In this document: piece by piece, positions 37,386 through 46,447 of the stretch
Layout: the number at the start of each line of letters is the position of its first letter
Numbering within the stretch: the stretch's first letter is position 1
DNA from: Acrocarpospora corrugata
GTDB lineage: Bacteria; Actinomycetota; Actinomycetes; Streptosporangiales; Streptosporangiaceae
Reading direction: 5' to 3'
Length of the DNA stretch: 64,000 nucleotides
Assembly (NCBI RefSeq): GCF_009687845.1
Contig: NZ_BLAD01000068.1
Location: forward strand, 1 to 64,000
The notes under the pieces: generated by a model
Databases searched by the model: none
Told to the model about the DNA's origin: nothing
The model's input: the letters and a program-made list of their open reading frames with translations, nothing else
Made by a program: the position numbers and the translations under genes

Positions 37386-37899
37386 CCACCGGTGATCGCG
37401 GTCCTCCCCGGCGGGCGGAGGGCCGCTACCGGGTTCGCGGGTCTTGGCAGACGGCAGGGCCGTCGGCAGGCGGGCGGCGCAATGAGCATTCGTAGACGGC
37501 TCGCGTCAGAGCCTCGCCACGGGGCCCGCCAGCCGCGGGCGACCGGTAGCCGCAGGGCGGATCCGTCCGTCGGCTGCCGGAGTCCGCCGAGGTCGGGGAT
37601 GACCTCGTGGATGATGGCGCAGCCGAGCACCGGGGACCAGAGCCGGGGGGCATGTCCGAACTGGACGACGGAAGTAGGAGCCCCAATTAATATCGAGCTC
37701 GGGGCACGCCGGGCGTATTGGCGAAGGCGTCGAGCATGACGATGTAGTCAGATTCGGTGCGGACGTGCTGGGCCAGCCACCACCCGGTGGTGATGTGCAG
37801 GGGGCCGGGCGACCCTGGTCAGGCTCACCCGGTGCCGGGCGGCCAGGACGGACACGCTGCTGATGCCAGGGCTGACCGCGCTCGGCGAGACTGTCCTGC
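37386..37899 (-). other. Gene-free stretch with decayed coding traces
   Basis: No intact gene is found. On the minus strand, GCAIIHEVIPDLGGL (around 37590) and RTESDYIVMLDAFANTPGV (around 37700-37755) look coding-like, but they are short and lie in different frames. They probably belong to a broken gene of unknown family. Confidence 0.35.
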
Positions 37900-38600
37900 A
37901 TGACGAGCGGGCCCGCCGAGTCGACCACCAAGCCCTCCGCTTCACCTGCGGCCGCTGCCAAGAACGGGGCTTGGATGAGCCGCGGCGTCGCCGGGATCGG
38001 CTCGGCCAGTTTCCTGGCCGATGTCGGCCATGAGATCCCAACCGCGCTGCTGCCCTCCTTGCTGACCTCCACCTTGGGCGCACCCGCCGCAGCCCTCGGC
38101 GCTATCGAGGGCATCTCCGACGCGCTGGCCGGGGCCGCCCGGTTCGCCGGCGGCGCGCTGGCCGATGACCCGCACCGGCGGCGCACCGTCGCGGTCGGCG
38201 GCTACACCACCACCGCCGTCCTGGGCGCCGCGACCGCGGTCGCCACCTCGGTCTGGCAGGTCGGCGTGCTGCGCGCGGCTGCCTGGACCACCCGCGGTCT
38301 TCGGGTCCCGGCCCGCAACGCGCTGCTGGCCGACATCGTCCCGGCCGCCGCCTACGGCCGGGCCTACGGGTTCGAGCGGATGATGGACAACCTCGGTGCC
38401 ATCTTCGGGCCGTTGCTGGCCATCGCCCTGGTCGCCCACCATCGGCGTCCAAGGGGCGATCGGCCTGTCGGTCATTCCCGGCCTGCTCGCCGCCGCCGCG
38501 ATCGTCTACGCCATCCGTCATACCCCACGCCCTCAACGCCGCGGGCCGTCGCGCCCGCCACCGCCCTGCGGGCGGGTGAGGAGGCGACCGCGTGAACGAA
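37900..38600 (+). pseudogene. MFS transporter remnant, N-terminal half
   Basis: ATG 37900 opens an MFS-like frame with FLADVGHEIPTALLPSLL, GISDALAGAARFAGG and ARNALLADIVPAAAYGRAYG, covering about the first five helices. Near 38440 the frame shifts to one with GVQGAIGLSVIPGLLAAAAI, a sixth helix. Coding character ends by 38600 and the C-terminal six helices are absent. The gene is thus both frameshifted and cut. Confidence 0.68.
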
Positions 38601-38728
38601 TCGCCGACTACATTCGCGTCCCAGAGGTGATCAGCCGAACGCGAGGACCACGATGGGTCAGGGGATCACTCGATCATCGAATTACGTCGTCTCGAAAGCC
38701 GGGCTCGTGACGGATGGACGTGAGTAGC

Positions 38729-38965
38729 TCATTGGCTTTCGAGGTCCCGCACCCGTGCCTCCAGGCTTTTCAAGCGCTCGGCTAGCCGCTGGACTTCGCT
38801 GATGACTTGCTGCAACTCGGCGGGCGGCTCGATGCGGTCAGGAACCTGGATCACGTATGTACCGCGCGTCGATTGCGCGCCGATCACGCCCTCGCGCGCG
38901 AGTTCATCCAAGGCTCGACGGAGCGTCTCGATGGCCACGCCGTAACGAGCACTTCGGGATCCCAC
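38729..38965 (-). pseudogene. GntR-family regulator truncated in its DNA-binding domain
   Basis: The frame carries the second half of a GntR winged helix (RYGVAIETLRRALDELAREG, then RGTYVIQVP), followed by a coiled-coil tail of leucine/glutamate heptads to its stop. The beginning of the winged helix is missing, and the sequence upstream of it is instead recombinase. The join lies within about 38940-38966. Confidence 0.65.
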
Positions 38966-40390
38966 TGTGGGTGCCCGAGGTGGGCGGTCCGATCGATCCG
39001 AACAACGAGGCCCATGACCTGGTCATGAGCGTGTTCGGCGGTATGAGCAAGGGCGAGCGCAATCGGATCAAGGTCCGTGTGCGAAGCGCCATGTCCGCCC
39101 AAGCCCAGATGGAAGGCCGCTTCCTGGGAGGCCGGCCACCTTACGGCTACCAATTGGCTGACGCGGGCCCACACCCCAACCCCGCCAAGGCGGCCGACGG
39201 CAAGCGCGCCCACCGGCTGGAACTCGATCTCGTTGCCGCGCCTGTCGTGGAACAGATCTTCGCCGCATTCCTCAACGGCTATGGCCTGTTCGCCATCGCC
39301 GAGAGACTGACCTACAACGAGATCCTCAGCCCATGATCCGGACCGGAACCGTCACCGCTCCGGCATCGCCTGGTCCAAGAGCGCGGTGCGCGCCATCTTG
39401 ACCAACCCCCGCTACACCGGCCACCAGGTATGGAACCGACAGCGCATGGACGAGGTCCTCATGGACGAGGTCCTCATCGACGTGGACGACGTCGGCCTAG
39501 GCCACACCACCAAACTCCGCTGGAACCCAAAGGACAGATGGATCTGGTCGGATGCTCCCGCTCACCCACCGATCGTGAACCGTGTCGATTTCGAGGCGGT
39601 TCAGGAGACGCTGCACAGTCGCGGTGATCGCCCCACTGATAAGACCGTCAGGAGAGCTCAGCATGTGTATCAGCTGCGTGGACGCCTGGTCTGCGGACTC
39701 TGCCACCGAAGGATGCAAGGCCACTGGTCCAATGAGATGCCCTACTACCGGTGCCGGTTCCCCGAGGAATACGCACTTGCCAACCGGGTGACCCACCCCA
39801 GAAACGTCTACCTGCGCGAGATCGACATTACGCGGAAGCTGGATCGCTGGCTGGCGCGCTTGTTCACTCCGTCAAGCATCGACCGGACCATGGATCTCCT
39901 GGTCGCGTCCCACGATGCCCCGGTCCCCGAGCTGCGCGAGACAGAGACCATCAAACGACAGATGGCAGAGTGTGACCGGAAGCTGGCCCGGCACCGCGCT
40001 GCACTAGAGGCTGGCGCAGACCCTGTGCTCATCGCCGGTTGGATGACCGAGGAACAGGGGCGGAGGACCACGCTGGAACACCGGCTCAGACGGCTTCCGA
40101 TCACGCGGCCACGATCTTTGGGTCGGGATGGTCTGGCCGCGTGCCTGCGTGACCTTAGGAGCCTCGTGGATGTTCTGGAGAAAGCCGACCCAGCCCGCAA
40201 GGCCAAGATCTACGCCGAACTCGGCATGGAGCTGATCTACCACCCCGCACAGCACAAAGTCCTGGTCGCCGCTTATGGCAACCAGGACTCCATGGGGTAC
40301 GGGTACGTGTCCGAGGGGGGACTTGAACCGTTCGCCTATCTCCTGAGCAGCACTGACGCTCCATGGCTGGACATCTCATGTCCGGAATAG
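38940..40390 (+). pseudogene. Large serine recombinase lacking catalytic domain and frameshifted
   Basis: The reading frame starts abruptly with FGIPLWVPEVGGPIDPNNEA and continues through GGMSKGERNRIKVRVRSAM, the end of the resolvase domain, and a recombinase domain (RPPYGYQLADAGPHPNP). It stops at 39334. A second frame resumes with AVRAILTNPRYTGHQVWNR, a zinc-ribbon (LVCGLCHRRMQG) and a long coiled-coil to 40390. The N-terminal nucleophile serine region is gone and one frameshift lies near 39310-39380. The enzyme cannot be active. This is the scar of an integrative element. Confidence 0.85.
40308..40329 (-). other. tRNA 3'-end remnant, candidate attachment site
   Basis: Read on the minus strand this begins GGTTCAAGTCCCC and ends CTCGGACA, which fits a T-loop, the 3' half of a T-stem and the 3' acceptor strand of a tRNA. 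The upstream T-stem half does not pair, so only the 3' end is present. It lies inside the last codons of the recombinase gene. Such fragments are typical att half-sites left by elements that integrate into tRNA genes. Confidence 0.5.
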
Positions 40391-40647
40391 GCGCCCAGGG
40401 AGGCGGTGCCCGCACCCACCTCAACGAGATCGGGCCCTACTTCGCGGCACACGCCCATGCCGGGGAAGTCCATCAACCGCCAGTTAAGGATCTTCAGCAG
40501 ACAGCCTCAGCCGCGCCCAGGACAACGGTGGTACGGGGGCAGGGCCTAGGTGATTGCAACACCGAACCCCTCCCCGCATCCCGGCAACCTGAGCGACCCG
40601 GAAGCCGGGCCGCGCGCCACGTCTCGACACGAGCAATTGCCGGGGAT

Positions 40648-41400
40648 GTGGTGCCGATCGAAGGGGCTTGGGTCGAGCGCACCCGGGGTGATCGGTACGG
40701 GGACCGGATCATCCTGGGCTTTGCCGTGGCTGTCCTCTTGGCGGTCGCCGGCGCGGCTGCCTACGTCTCCTACCACCACTTCTACGGTCTTGCGATCGCC
40801 CTGGGTGAGCGGCACGACATGGCCATCCTGTATCCAGCGATGTCTGACGGCGTGATCGTCATGGCTTCGCTGGTGATGGTCTATTGCTCGCGTCGTCGGC
40901 TTCGTGTGCCAGTGCTGGCGTGGGTGGCGCTCTCCCTGGGCGGCGCGGTGACGCTGGCGGCGAATGTGGCGCACGGCTGGTCCGGTGGACTCGGATCGCG
41001 GCTGGTCAGTGCCCTGGCACCGCTGGCTTTCGCGGGAGCGTACGAGCTACTGATGTGGATCGTTCGCAACAATCGGCGACCCTTGGAGGCGGTCGAGGCG
41101 CAAGAGCACGTGTGCCAGCTCATGGAGACCGTGGTCGAGGTGGAACGGGTGGTGCCGGTGCTTCCTTTCGACCGGCATGAAGCGGCACGGCTCAGCTATA
41201 TCGACAGCCTTGGCGAGGGTAAGCAGCGCATCGGTCGGCGCCCACTGATGCGCCGGTGGGGATTGGAGCAGCGCGAAGCGGAGGAAATCATCGCTGAGGT
41301 GGACAAGGAAAGGGCACAGTCCACCGATGTGGAAGCGAGCCAGACGTCCGATACGGAGGACGCGGTGCCGCCGAGCCGCACGTATGGGGACGGGACGTAA
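40648..41400 (+). CDS. DUF2637 membrane protein (actinobacterial plasmid/ICE transfer type)
   Basis: The 250 aa protein has four predicted helices: GFAVAVLLAVAGAAAYVSY, then MSDGVIVMASLVMVY, VALSLGGAVTLAANVAHGW and LAFAGAYELLMWIVR. This is the DUF2637 pattern seen beside replication and transfer genes of actinobacterial plasmids and integrative elements. A charged C-terminal tail (about 150-250) follows, with Glu-rich helices. The start is uncertain; GTG 40648 is used because it precedes the conserved part, while the frame is open from 40363. Confidence 0.72.
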   Translation: MVPIEGAWVERTRGDRYGDRIILGFAVAVLLAVAGAAAYVSYHHFYGLAIALGERHDMAILYPAMSDGVIVMASLVMVYCSRRRLRVPVLAWVALSLGGAVTLAANVAHGWSGGLGSRLVSALAPLAFAGAYELLMWIVRNNRRPLEAVEAQEHVCQLMETVVEVERVVPVLPFDRHEAARLSYIDSLGEGKQRIGRRPLMRRWGLEQREAEEIIAEVDKERAQSTDVEASQTSDTEDAVPPSRTYGDGT

Positions 41401-41910
41401 GGCATCCTGATCGCCGCAATGTGCGGGTGCTGCTCTCGCCTGCGATCAGCGAACAACCGCGACGGGTAGGTCCACGTTTCCCTATCCACCGCCCTGGTGG
41501 ATAGGGAAACGAACTCCTACTTATCCGTCCGTGTCAGGGTTGGGTGCCGAGCCACTCCTGGAAGTGGGGTCGGTGAGTTCAGCATCAGTCGCGTCGGGGT
41601 TGTCGGCGCCAACGACCTTGATGTTCCCGGCGGGCGCCGAGGAATTTGGCTGAATTGGGCCGGGTGGTGGCGGGCACCGCGGTCTGTGTGGCCGCACAGC
41701 CGGTGGTGGCTATGGCGAGCGCCAGCAGCGCGGGGGAGGGTTCCCGTGGGGTCTCCAGGTCGGGAGGCTCAGGCAACCATCACCCGTGCGGCCTGCCCTC
41801 GGCGCTACGACTTCCTCATGCAGTTATTTCACGGTACGGTGGCCGCTGATGCGCAGAACTACGCCCATGTAGTTTCCATATCTCATACAGTTTCTGAGCG
41901 AGGGTGTGCG
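41401..41910 (+). other. Leader region before the preQ0/Dpd operon
   Basis: No convincing gene is present. It holds the perfect hairpin at 41476-41510 and, near the queC start, a small inverted repeat AACTAC-N6-GTAGTT at 41857-41874 that could be an operator. A minus-strand frame at 41585-41776 has a lipobox-like LAIATTGC, but is short and without a ribosome site. Base composition near 41815-41900 is AT-richer than the surroundings, as expected for a promoter. Confidence 0.4.
41476..41510. terminator. Perfect 15-base hairpin
   Basis: GTTTCCCTATCCACC, the loop GCCCT and the exact reverse complement make a 15-base perfect stem 75 bases after the DUF2637 stop. It can terminate the upstream transcript and insulate the Dpd operon. 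It might also be a site left by a mobile element. Confidence 0.7.
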
Positions 41911-42603
41911 ATGAGCGATCCGAAGGCAGTGGTGCTGCTCAGCGGTGGTTTGGATTCCGCGACGGTACTTGCAATCGCCCGCAGCAAGGGGTTCGATCCG
42001 TACGCGTTGAGCTTCCGCTACGGCCAACGACACTCCGTTGAGTTGGAGGCAGCCACACGCGTTGCCGCAGCACTCGGTGCACGCCGCCATGTGATCGCCG
42101 ACATTGACTTGCGGGTGTTCGGTGGTTCCGCTCTGACCGACCCTGCGATCGCGGTGCCCCATCACGACAGCGCCGATGAACTCAGCTCGGGGATCCCGGT
42201 GACGTACGTGCCGGCCCGCAACACGATCTTCCTGTCATTTGCCTTGGCATGGGCGGAGACGCTCGGTGCCTCGGACATATTCATTGGCGTAAACGCAATG
42301 GATTACAGCGGCTATCCGGACTGCCGGCGAGAGTACATCGAGGCATATCAGCGGATGGCGAACCTTGCCACCAAGGCGGGCGTCGAGGGGACCCAACAAC
42401 TGGAGATCCATATGCCGCTGGTGGATCTGACTAAGGCGCAGACGATCTCCTACGGCCTGAAGCTAGGCGTGGACTACGGCCTGACCCACAGTTGCTACGA
42501 TCCAATTGGCGACCGCGCATGCGGAACGTGTGATTCGTGCTTGCTGCGCATCCGGGGCTTCGCAGTGCTCGGGATGACGGACCCGGTGATGGCGACGGTG
42601 TGA
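41911..42603 (+). CDS. queC: 7-cyano-7-deazaguanine (preQ0) synthase
   Basis: The 230 aa enzyme makes preQ0 from 7-carboxy-7-deazaguanine using ATP and ammonia. It has the PP-loop SGGLDS (11-16), a conserved [24 protein letters not shown], and a C-terminal zinc site from C-x(n)-CGTCDSC. ATG 41911 has GAGGG 7 bases upstream. It is the first gene of an eight-gene plus-strand operon whose members overlap by 1 to 4 bases. No queuosine genes (queA, queG, tgt) are near, and the neighbours below show that preQ0 is meant for DNA. Confidence 0.95.
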   Translation: MSDPKAVVLLSGGLDSATVLAIARSKGFDPYALSFRYGQRHSVELEAATRVAAALGARRHVIADIDLRVFGGSALTDPAIAVPHHDSADELSSGIPVTYVPARNTIFLSFALAWAETLGASDIFIGVNAMDYSGYPDCRREYIEAYQRMANLATKAGVEGTQQLEIHMPLVDLTKAQTISYGLKLGVDYGLTHSCYDPIGDRACGTCDSCLLRIRGFAVLGMTDPVMATV

Positions 42604-43244
42604 TCGTGTACCGAGTCAAGGAGATCTTCTACACGCTCCAGGGCGAGGGTAGCCATGCAGGCCGGCCATCGGTGTTCTGTCGGTTCACCAGCTGCAACCT
42701 GTGGACCGGTCGGGAACGGGACCGACATCGGGCCATATGCCAGTTCTGTGACACGGACTTCCTTGGTACGGACGGCCCCGGCGGGGGCCGTTTTCGTTCT
42801 GCGGCCGATCTCGCCGCCGCAGTCGCCAAGGCCTGGCAGGGTGGAGACCATCCACAGGCCCGCCGGTACGTGGTGTGCACGGGTGGAGAACCGCTGCTCC
42901 AACTCGATGCCGCTGCGGTAGAGGCGCTACATGCTGAAGGATTCGAAGTCGCCATTGAAACCAACGGCACCCTTCCTGTGCCGACGGGCATCGATTGGAT
43001 CTGCGTGAGCCCCAAGGCCGGCACAGAGTTGGCCCTGACCGCTGGTGACGACCTGAAGTTGGTGTTCCCGCAGCCCGAGGCAATGCCTGAACGATTCGAG
43101 CACTTGGCCTTCACTAGACTGCTTCTGCAACCGATGGATGGCCCGGATCGAGAGGCGAACACGGCTGCCGCGGTGGCATACTGCCTTGAGCATCCGCAGT
43201 GGCAACTCAGCCTGCAAACGCATAAGTACCTGGGGATCTCGTGA
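42600..43244 (+). CDS. queE: 7-carboxy-7-deazaguanine synthase (radical SAM)
   Basis: The 214 aa enzyme rearranges 6-carboxytetrahydropterin to 7-carboxy-7-deazaguanine. Its cluster-binding cysteines are spaced C-x14-C-x2-C (Cys32, 47, 50), the unusual long spacing of the QueE family rather than C-x3-C-x2-[11 protein letters not shown] binds SAM. Start GTG 42600 overlaps the queC stop by 4 bases; GTG 42606 is the alternative. Confidence 0.93.
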   Translation: MIVYRVKEIFYTLQGEGSHAGRPSVFCRFTSCNLWTGRERDRHRAICQFCDTDFLGTDGPGGGRFRSAADLAAAVAKAWQGGDHPQARRYVVCTGGEPLLQLDAAAVEALHAEGFEVAIETNGTLPVPTGIDWICVSPKAGTELALTAGDDLKLVFPQPEAMPERFEHLAFTRLLLQPMDGPDREANTAAAVAYCLEHPQWQLSLQTHKYLGIS

Positions 43245-43600
43245 TGGAGATCTTCCGCGAGTTCACCTTTGAAGCCGCGCACCGGCTGCCCCAGGTGCCA
43301 GAGGGACACAAGTGTGCCCGGCTGCACGGCCACTCCTATCGGCTTGAGGTCCGCATCTCTGGCGCTGTTGACCCGTCCATGGGTTGGATCATGGACTTCG
43401 GTGATCTGAAAGCTGCCGTCAACCCGGTAATCGTGCAATTAGATCATTATTACCTCAATGAGGTTCCTGGCTTAGAGAATCCAACCAGTGAAAACCTGGC
43501 CCGCTGGGTGTGGGATCGGCTGGCCGATGCATTGCCGCTGTCAGCGATCGTGGTCCGCGAGACGTGCACCTCTGGTTGTGTGTATAGGGGTGAGCGATGA
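43244..43600 (+). CDS. queD: 6-carboxy-5,6,7,8-tetrahydropterin synthase
   Basis: The 118 aa QueD has the zinc ligands His13, His28 and His30 (AAHRLP and RLHGHSY) and the catalytic Cys24 in GHKC. The C-terminal [11 protein letters not shown] is the pterin-binding segment with a catalytic Glu. It converts 7,8-dihydroneopterin triphosphate to the QueE substrate. ATG 43244 overlaps the queE stop by one base; GTG 43241 would add one residue. Confidence 0.95.
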   Translation: MEIFREFTFEAAHRLPQVPEGHKCARLHGHSYRLEVRISGAVDPSMGWIMDFGDLKAAVNPVIVQLDHYYLNEVPGLENPTSENLARWVWDRLADALPLSAIVVRETCTSGCVYRGER

Positions 43601-44397
43601 GTCTCATCGACGTGCAGGCCTTACCCGACCAACGGGGTATCGCTCTTGGCACAGTCGGGGTGGAAGGGCTGCGCTACCCCGTACTGGTGTGCGACGGTCA
43701 GGGCGGCAAACGCGACACGGTTGCCACCATGACCATGACCGTCGACGTAGCTGCCGAGGTTAAGGGTGCGCACCTGTCTAGGTTCGTGGAGGTGTTGCAC
43801 ACCTGGCGAGACCAACTTGACACCGCAAGCATGCTGCTCATGGCGGACGATCTGCGCCAACGCATGGGCTCACGCCACGCGACCGTAGCGGCTAGCTTCG
43901 TTTACTTCCTGGAACGCCAGGCACCAGTCACCGGTGTCGCCTCGTTCATGGACTATCCCTGCACCATCACTGCCGTCGTCGGCTTCGACACCAATGTGCT
44001 GCAACTGCGCACCGAAATAGCGGTCACCAGCGTCTGCCCATGCAGCAAGGCGATCAGCGACTACGGAGCGCACAACCAACGTGGCCGGGTCACCATCGAC
44101 GTCAACCTCGAAGATCCAGGCGGCCTGTGGTTCGATGAACTGATCAACATTGGCGAACGCTGCGGCTCGTCGCCGCTCTACGCGCTGCTGAAGCGTCCGG
44201 ACGAGCGACACGTGACCATGGCCGCATACGAACACCCAGTATTCGTTGAGGATATGGCTCGGAATGTCGTCATCGCCCTGCGTGATGACCCGCGGATCAC
44301 CTGCGGCACCGTCCGGGTGGTTAACGACGAGAGTATCCACAACCACGCCGCGTTCGCCCAGGCCTCATGGCCCATACAAGATGGCCGTCTGCGATGA
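43597..44397 (+). CDS. folE2: GTP cyclohydrolase IB
   Basis: The 266 aa protein is of the type IB (FolE2) family, not type IA. Diagnostic segments are [19 protein letters not shown] in the middle, with the metal/active-site Cys, and a C-terminal [16 protein letters not shown]. It supplies dihydroneopterin triphosphate for QueD. Having its own cyclohydrolase makes the island independent of host folate synthesis for substrate. Start ATG 43597 overlaps queD by 4 bases. Confidence 0.93.
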   Translation: MSLIDVQALPDQRGIALGTVGVEGLRYPVLVCDGQGGKRDTVATMTMTVDVAAEVKGAHLSRFVEVLHTWRDQLDTASMLLMADDLRQRMGSRHATVAASFVYFLERQAPVTGVASFMDYPCTITAVVGFDTNVLQLRTEIAVTSVCPCSKAISDYGAHNQRGRVTIDVNLEDPGGLWFDELINIGERCGSSPLYALLKRPDERHVTMAAYEHPVFVEDMARNVVIALRDDPRITCGTVRVVNDESIHNHAAFAQASWPIQDGRLR

Positions 44398-45320
44398 CGG
44401 CCACCAGCGGCGGCCCGCTACACCTCGTTGTGACCTGCGCCAACCGCAAACGCCACGCCATCCCCGTAGACCTTCACCTGCGTGCGGTCACCCAGCGACG
44501 GCCGGCGGCCCGGTTCGCCGCTTGGACTGCCCGCCTCGACGATAGCGATAGCGGCCGTTACTCGGCTGTCGACCTCTATGCTGGCGAACACTGGCAGATC
44601 GCCCGCGCCCTCACCCAGACGCCAGCGGCCAAGACGGCGCAGCTGTGGATCGCTTCGGCTGGCTACGGACTCATCCCGGCCGACGCCGCGATTTGCGCCT
44701 ACGCCGCTACCTTCTCTGTCCCAGCATCCGACGCGGTCGGTGTCTCCGTGAGTGAGGTCGCCGACTGGTGGCACCGCCTCAGCACCTGGGCAGGGCCCGC
44801 TCCCGACCAGCCACGCAGCTTCGCCGCGCTCGCCGCACGCGACCCCGATGCCACTGTGATCGCGGTGTTGTCCGCTGCCTATCAGCGTGCCTGTGGCGAT
44901 GACCTACTCGCCGCCGCCGATCTCCTCGACTCCGACGCGCTGTCGGTGGTCGGGCCGTCTAACGGACACCCACTACTCGTCGACATGCTGGTACCGGTTA
45001 CCGCGACGCTGCAACACACCGTCGGCGGCAGCCTGCAAGCCCTCAACGTCCGCACCACCCAATACCTCCTCGAGCACGGCGCCGGTACGCGCCGCACTGC
45101 CCTGCGGTACGCCGCAGCGGCTGCGGCACCCGATAACCCGCCGACGCCTCGCGCGACAGGCCAGCGCATGTCGGATGCCGAGCTCGTCGCCTACATCCAC
45201 GGTCATGCTCACAACAGCGCGACCCAGTTGCTGCGGCAACTGCGGGACACCGGCCGCTCCTGCGAACAGCGCCGCTTCGCGCAACTGCACCGCGACGTAT
45301 GTGGGGCGCATCGACCATGA
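44394..45320 (+). CDS. dpdC: DpdC-type 7-deazaguanine DNA-modification protein
   Basis: The 308 aa protein has an N-terminal YaaA/DUF6884-like region: LHLVVTCANRKRHAIP, YAGEHWQIARAL and WIASAGYGLIPADAAICAYA. That pattern, and its place between the preQ0 genes and dpdB/dpdA, fit DpdC. In Salmonella, DpdC is needed to turn the inserted preQ0 base into the amido form (ADG). The C-terminal half (about 170-308) is less conserved in character. It overlaps folE2 and dpdB1 by 4 bases each. Confidence 0.75.
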   Translation: MTATSGGPLHLVVTCANRKRHAIPVDLHLRAVTQRRPAARFAAWTARLDDSDSGRYSAVDLYAGEHWQIARALTQTPAAKTAQLWIASAGYGLIPADAAICAYAATFSVPASDAVGVSVSEVADWWHRLSTWAGPAPDQPRSFAALAARDPDATVIAVLSAAYQRACGDDLLAAADLLDSDALSVVGPSNGHPLLVDMLVPVTATLQHTVGGSLQALNVRTTQYLLEHGAGTRRTALRYAAAAAAPDNPPTPRATGQRMSDAELVAYIHGHAHNSATQLLRQLRDTGRSCEQRRFAQLHRDVCGAHRP

Positions 45321-46447
45321 CTGAATCGGCCCCCGAATTGAAGCGGCGAGCGCTGCGTATCGAGCAGCTCGATGGCCACCCGCTGTATTTGTTCACACTG
45401 ACTGCCGCCGAAGTTCTCCAGGTCGCGGACGTGTCGCGAGTCAGCCGCGACGAGGCCAGTCAATTGATCGGCTACCAGCGGCCTGAGGTCCGCAGCCACG
45501 TCCAAGACATCATCGACTACCTCAACAGCGGCCCGGTCGTTTTCCCTAACGCGATCATCCTCGCCCTGTCATCTCGGGCCACTTTCACGGGGAGCCGCGG
45601 GCCGCGCGCCAACGACGGCCTAGCCACCGCTGGTATCTTGACCCTGCCCCTAGCCGCCTACGGAGAGCCGAAACTGGCGTGGATCGTCGACGGGCAGCAA
45701 CGCGCGATCGCCTTGTCCCGCTCCGAGCGCAGCAACTTTCCAGTCCCGGTCACCGCGTTTGTCGCCGACACGGTCAGCCTGCAACGCGACCAGTTCGTGC
45801 GCGTTAACAACACCCGACCGTTGCCACCGAGCCTGGTCACTGAACTGCTTCCCGAGGTCGACGCGCCGCTGCCCCAGCGACTCAGCGCGCGGAAGGCGCC
45901 GTCTCTGGTATGTGACCGGCTCAACACCGACGAGCGGTCCCCGTTCTACAAGATGATCAAGCGGGCATCTACCCGCGCTGAGGCTGCCCACACTGCTGTC
46001 ATCGCGGACAATAGTATCGTGTCGATGATCAAGAAGAGCCTGGCCAACGGTTGCCTGTACCCGTTTCGGAACCTGACGAGCAACGAAATCGACATCGACG
46101 GCATCCACAAGGCGCTGTGCACGTACTGGAGCGCCGTGCGCGACGTGTTCCCCGACGCCTGGGGTAAGCCAGCCACCGAAAGCCGACTCATGCACGGTGC
46201 TGGCATCCGCGCGATGGGCCAGTTGATGGACCGCGTACTCGTCATCGTCGACCCCCGTGGTCCGGATGCTCCCATCGAGATCCGCAAGCATCTCGACCTT
46301 ATTGCCCCGTACTGCCGGTGGACGTCCGGTACCTGGGACCAGATCAACTTGGCCTGGGACGCCGTGGAAAATGTCGACGGCCAAATCCAGACGCTGTCGA
46401 ACTACCTCATCCGCGTTTATCGCGACGTCAGGGCGTCACAGTCGTGA
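45317..46447 (+). CDS. dpdB: DpdB-like DGQHR-domain protein, copy 1
   Basis: The 376 aa protein carries the DGQQR motif at 125-129, preceded by the VSRVSRDEASQLIGYQRPEV segment typical of DndB/DpdB (ParB/Srx-like) proteins, and followed by VNNTRPLPPSL. DpdB works with DpdA to insert preQ0 into DNA, and the fold is a ParB-like nucleotidase. It is immediately upstream of dpdA with a 4-base overlap. A second homologue lies downstream of dpdA, so the two could act together or on different targets. Confidence 0.82.
   Translation: MTESAPELKRRALRIEQLDGHPLYLFTLTAAEVLQVADVSRVSRDEASQLIGYQRPEVRSHVQDIIDYLNSGPVVFPNAIILALSSRATFTGSRGPRANDGLATAGILTLPLAAYGEPKLAWIVDGQQRAIALSRSERSNFPVPVTAFVADTVSLQRDQFVRVNNTRPLPPSLVTELLPEVDAPLPQRLSARKAPSLVCDRLNTDERSPFYKMIKRASTRAEAAHTAVIADNSIVSMIKKSLANGCLYPFRNLTSNEIDIDGIHKALCTYWSAVRDVFPDAWGKPATESRLMHGAGIRAMGQLMDRVLVIVDPRGPDAPIEIRKHLDLIAPYCRWTSGTWDQINLAWDAVENVDGQIQTLSNYLIRVYRDVRASQS

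Noticed and set aside
41585-41776. Minus-strand frame with a lipobox-like segment
   Set aside because: No ribosome site, no domain after the cysteine, and it lies in the leader of queC; most likely chance.
41820-41910. preQ1-type riboswitch before queC
   Set aside because: The short A-rich aptamer tail and pseudoknot pattern are not visible; only a 6-base inverted repeat is present.
41911-44397. Queuosine tRNA pathway
   Set aside because: No queA, queG/queH, queF or bacterial tgt nearby; the genes feed directly into dpdC-dpdB-dpdA.
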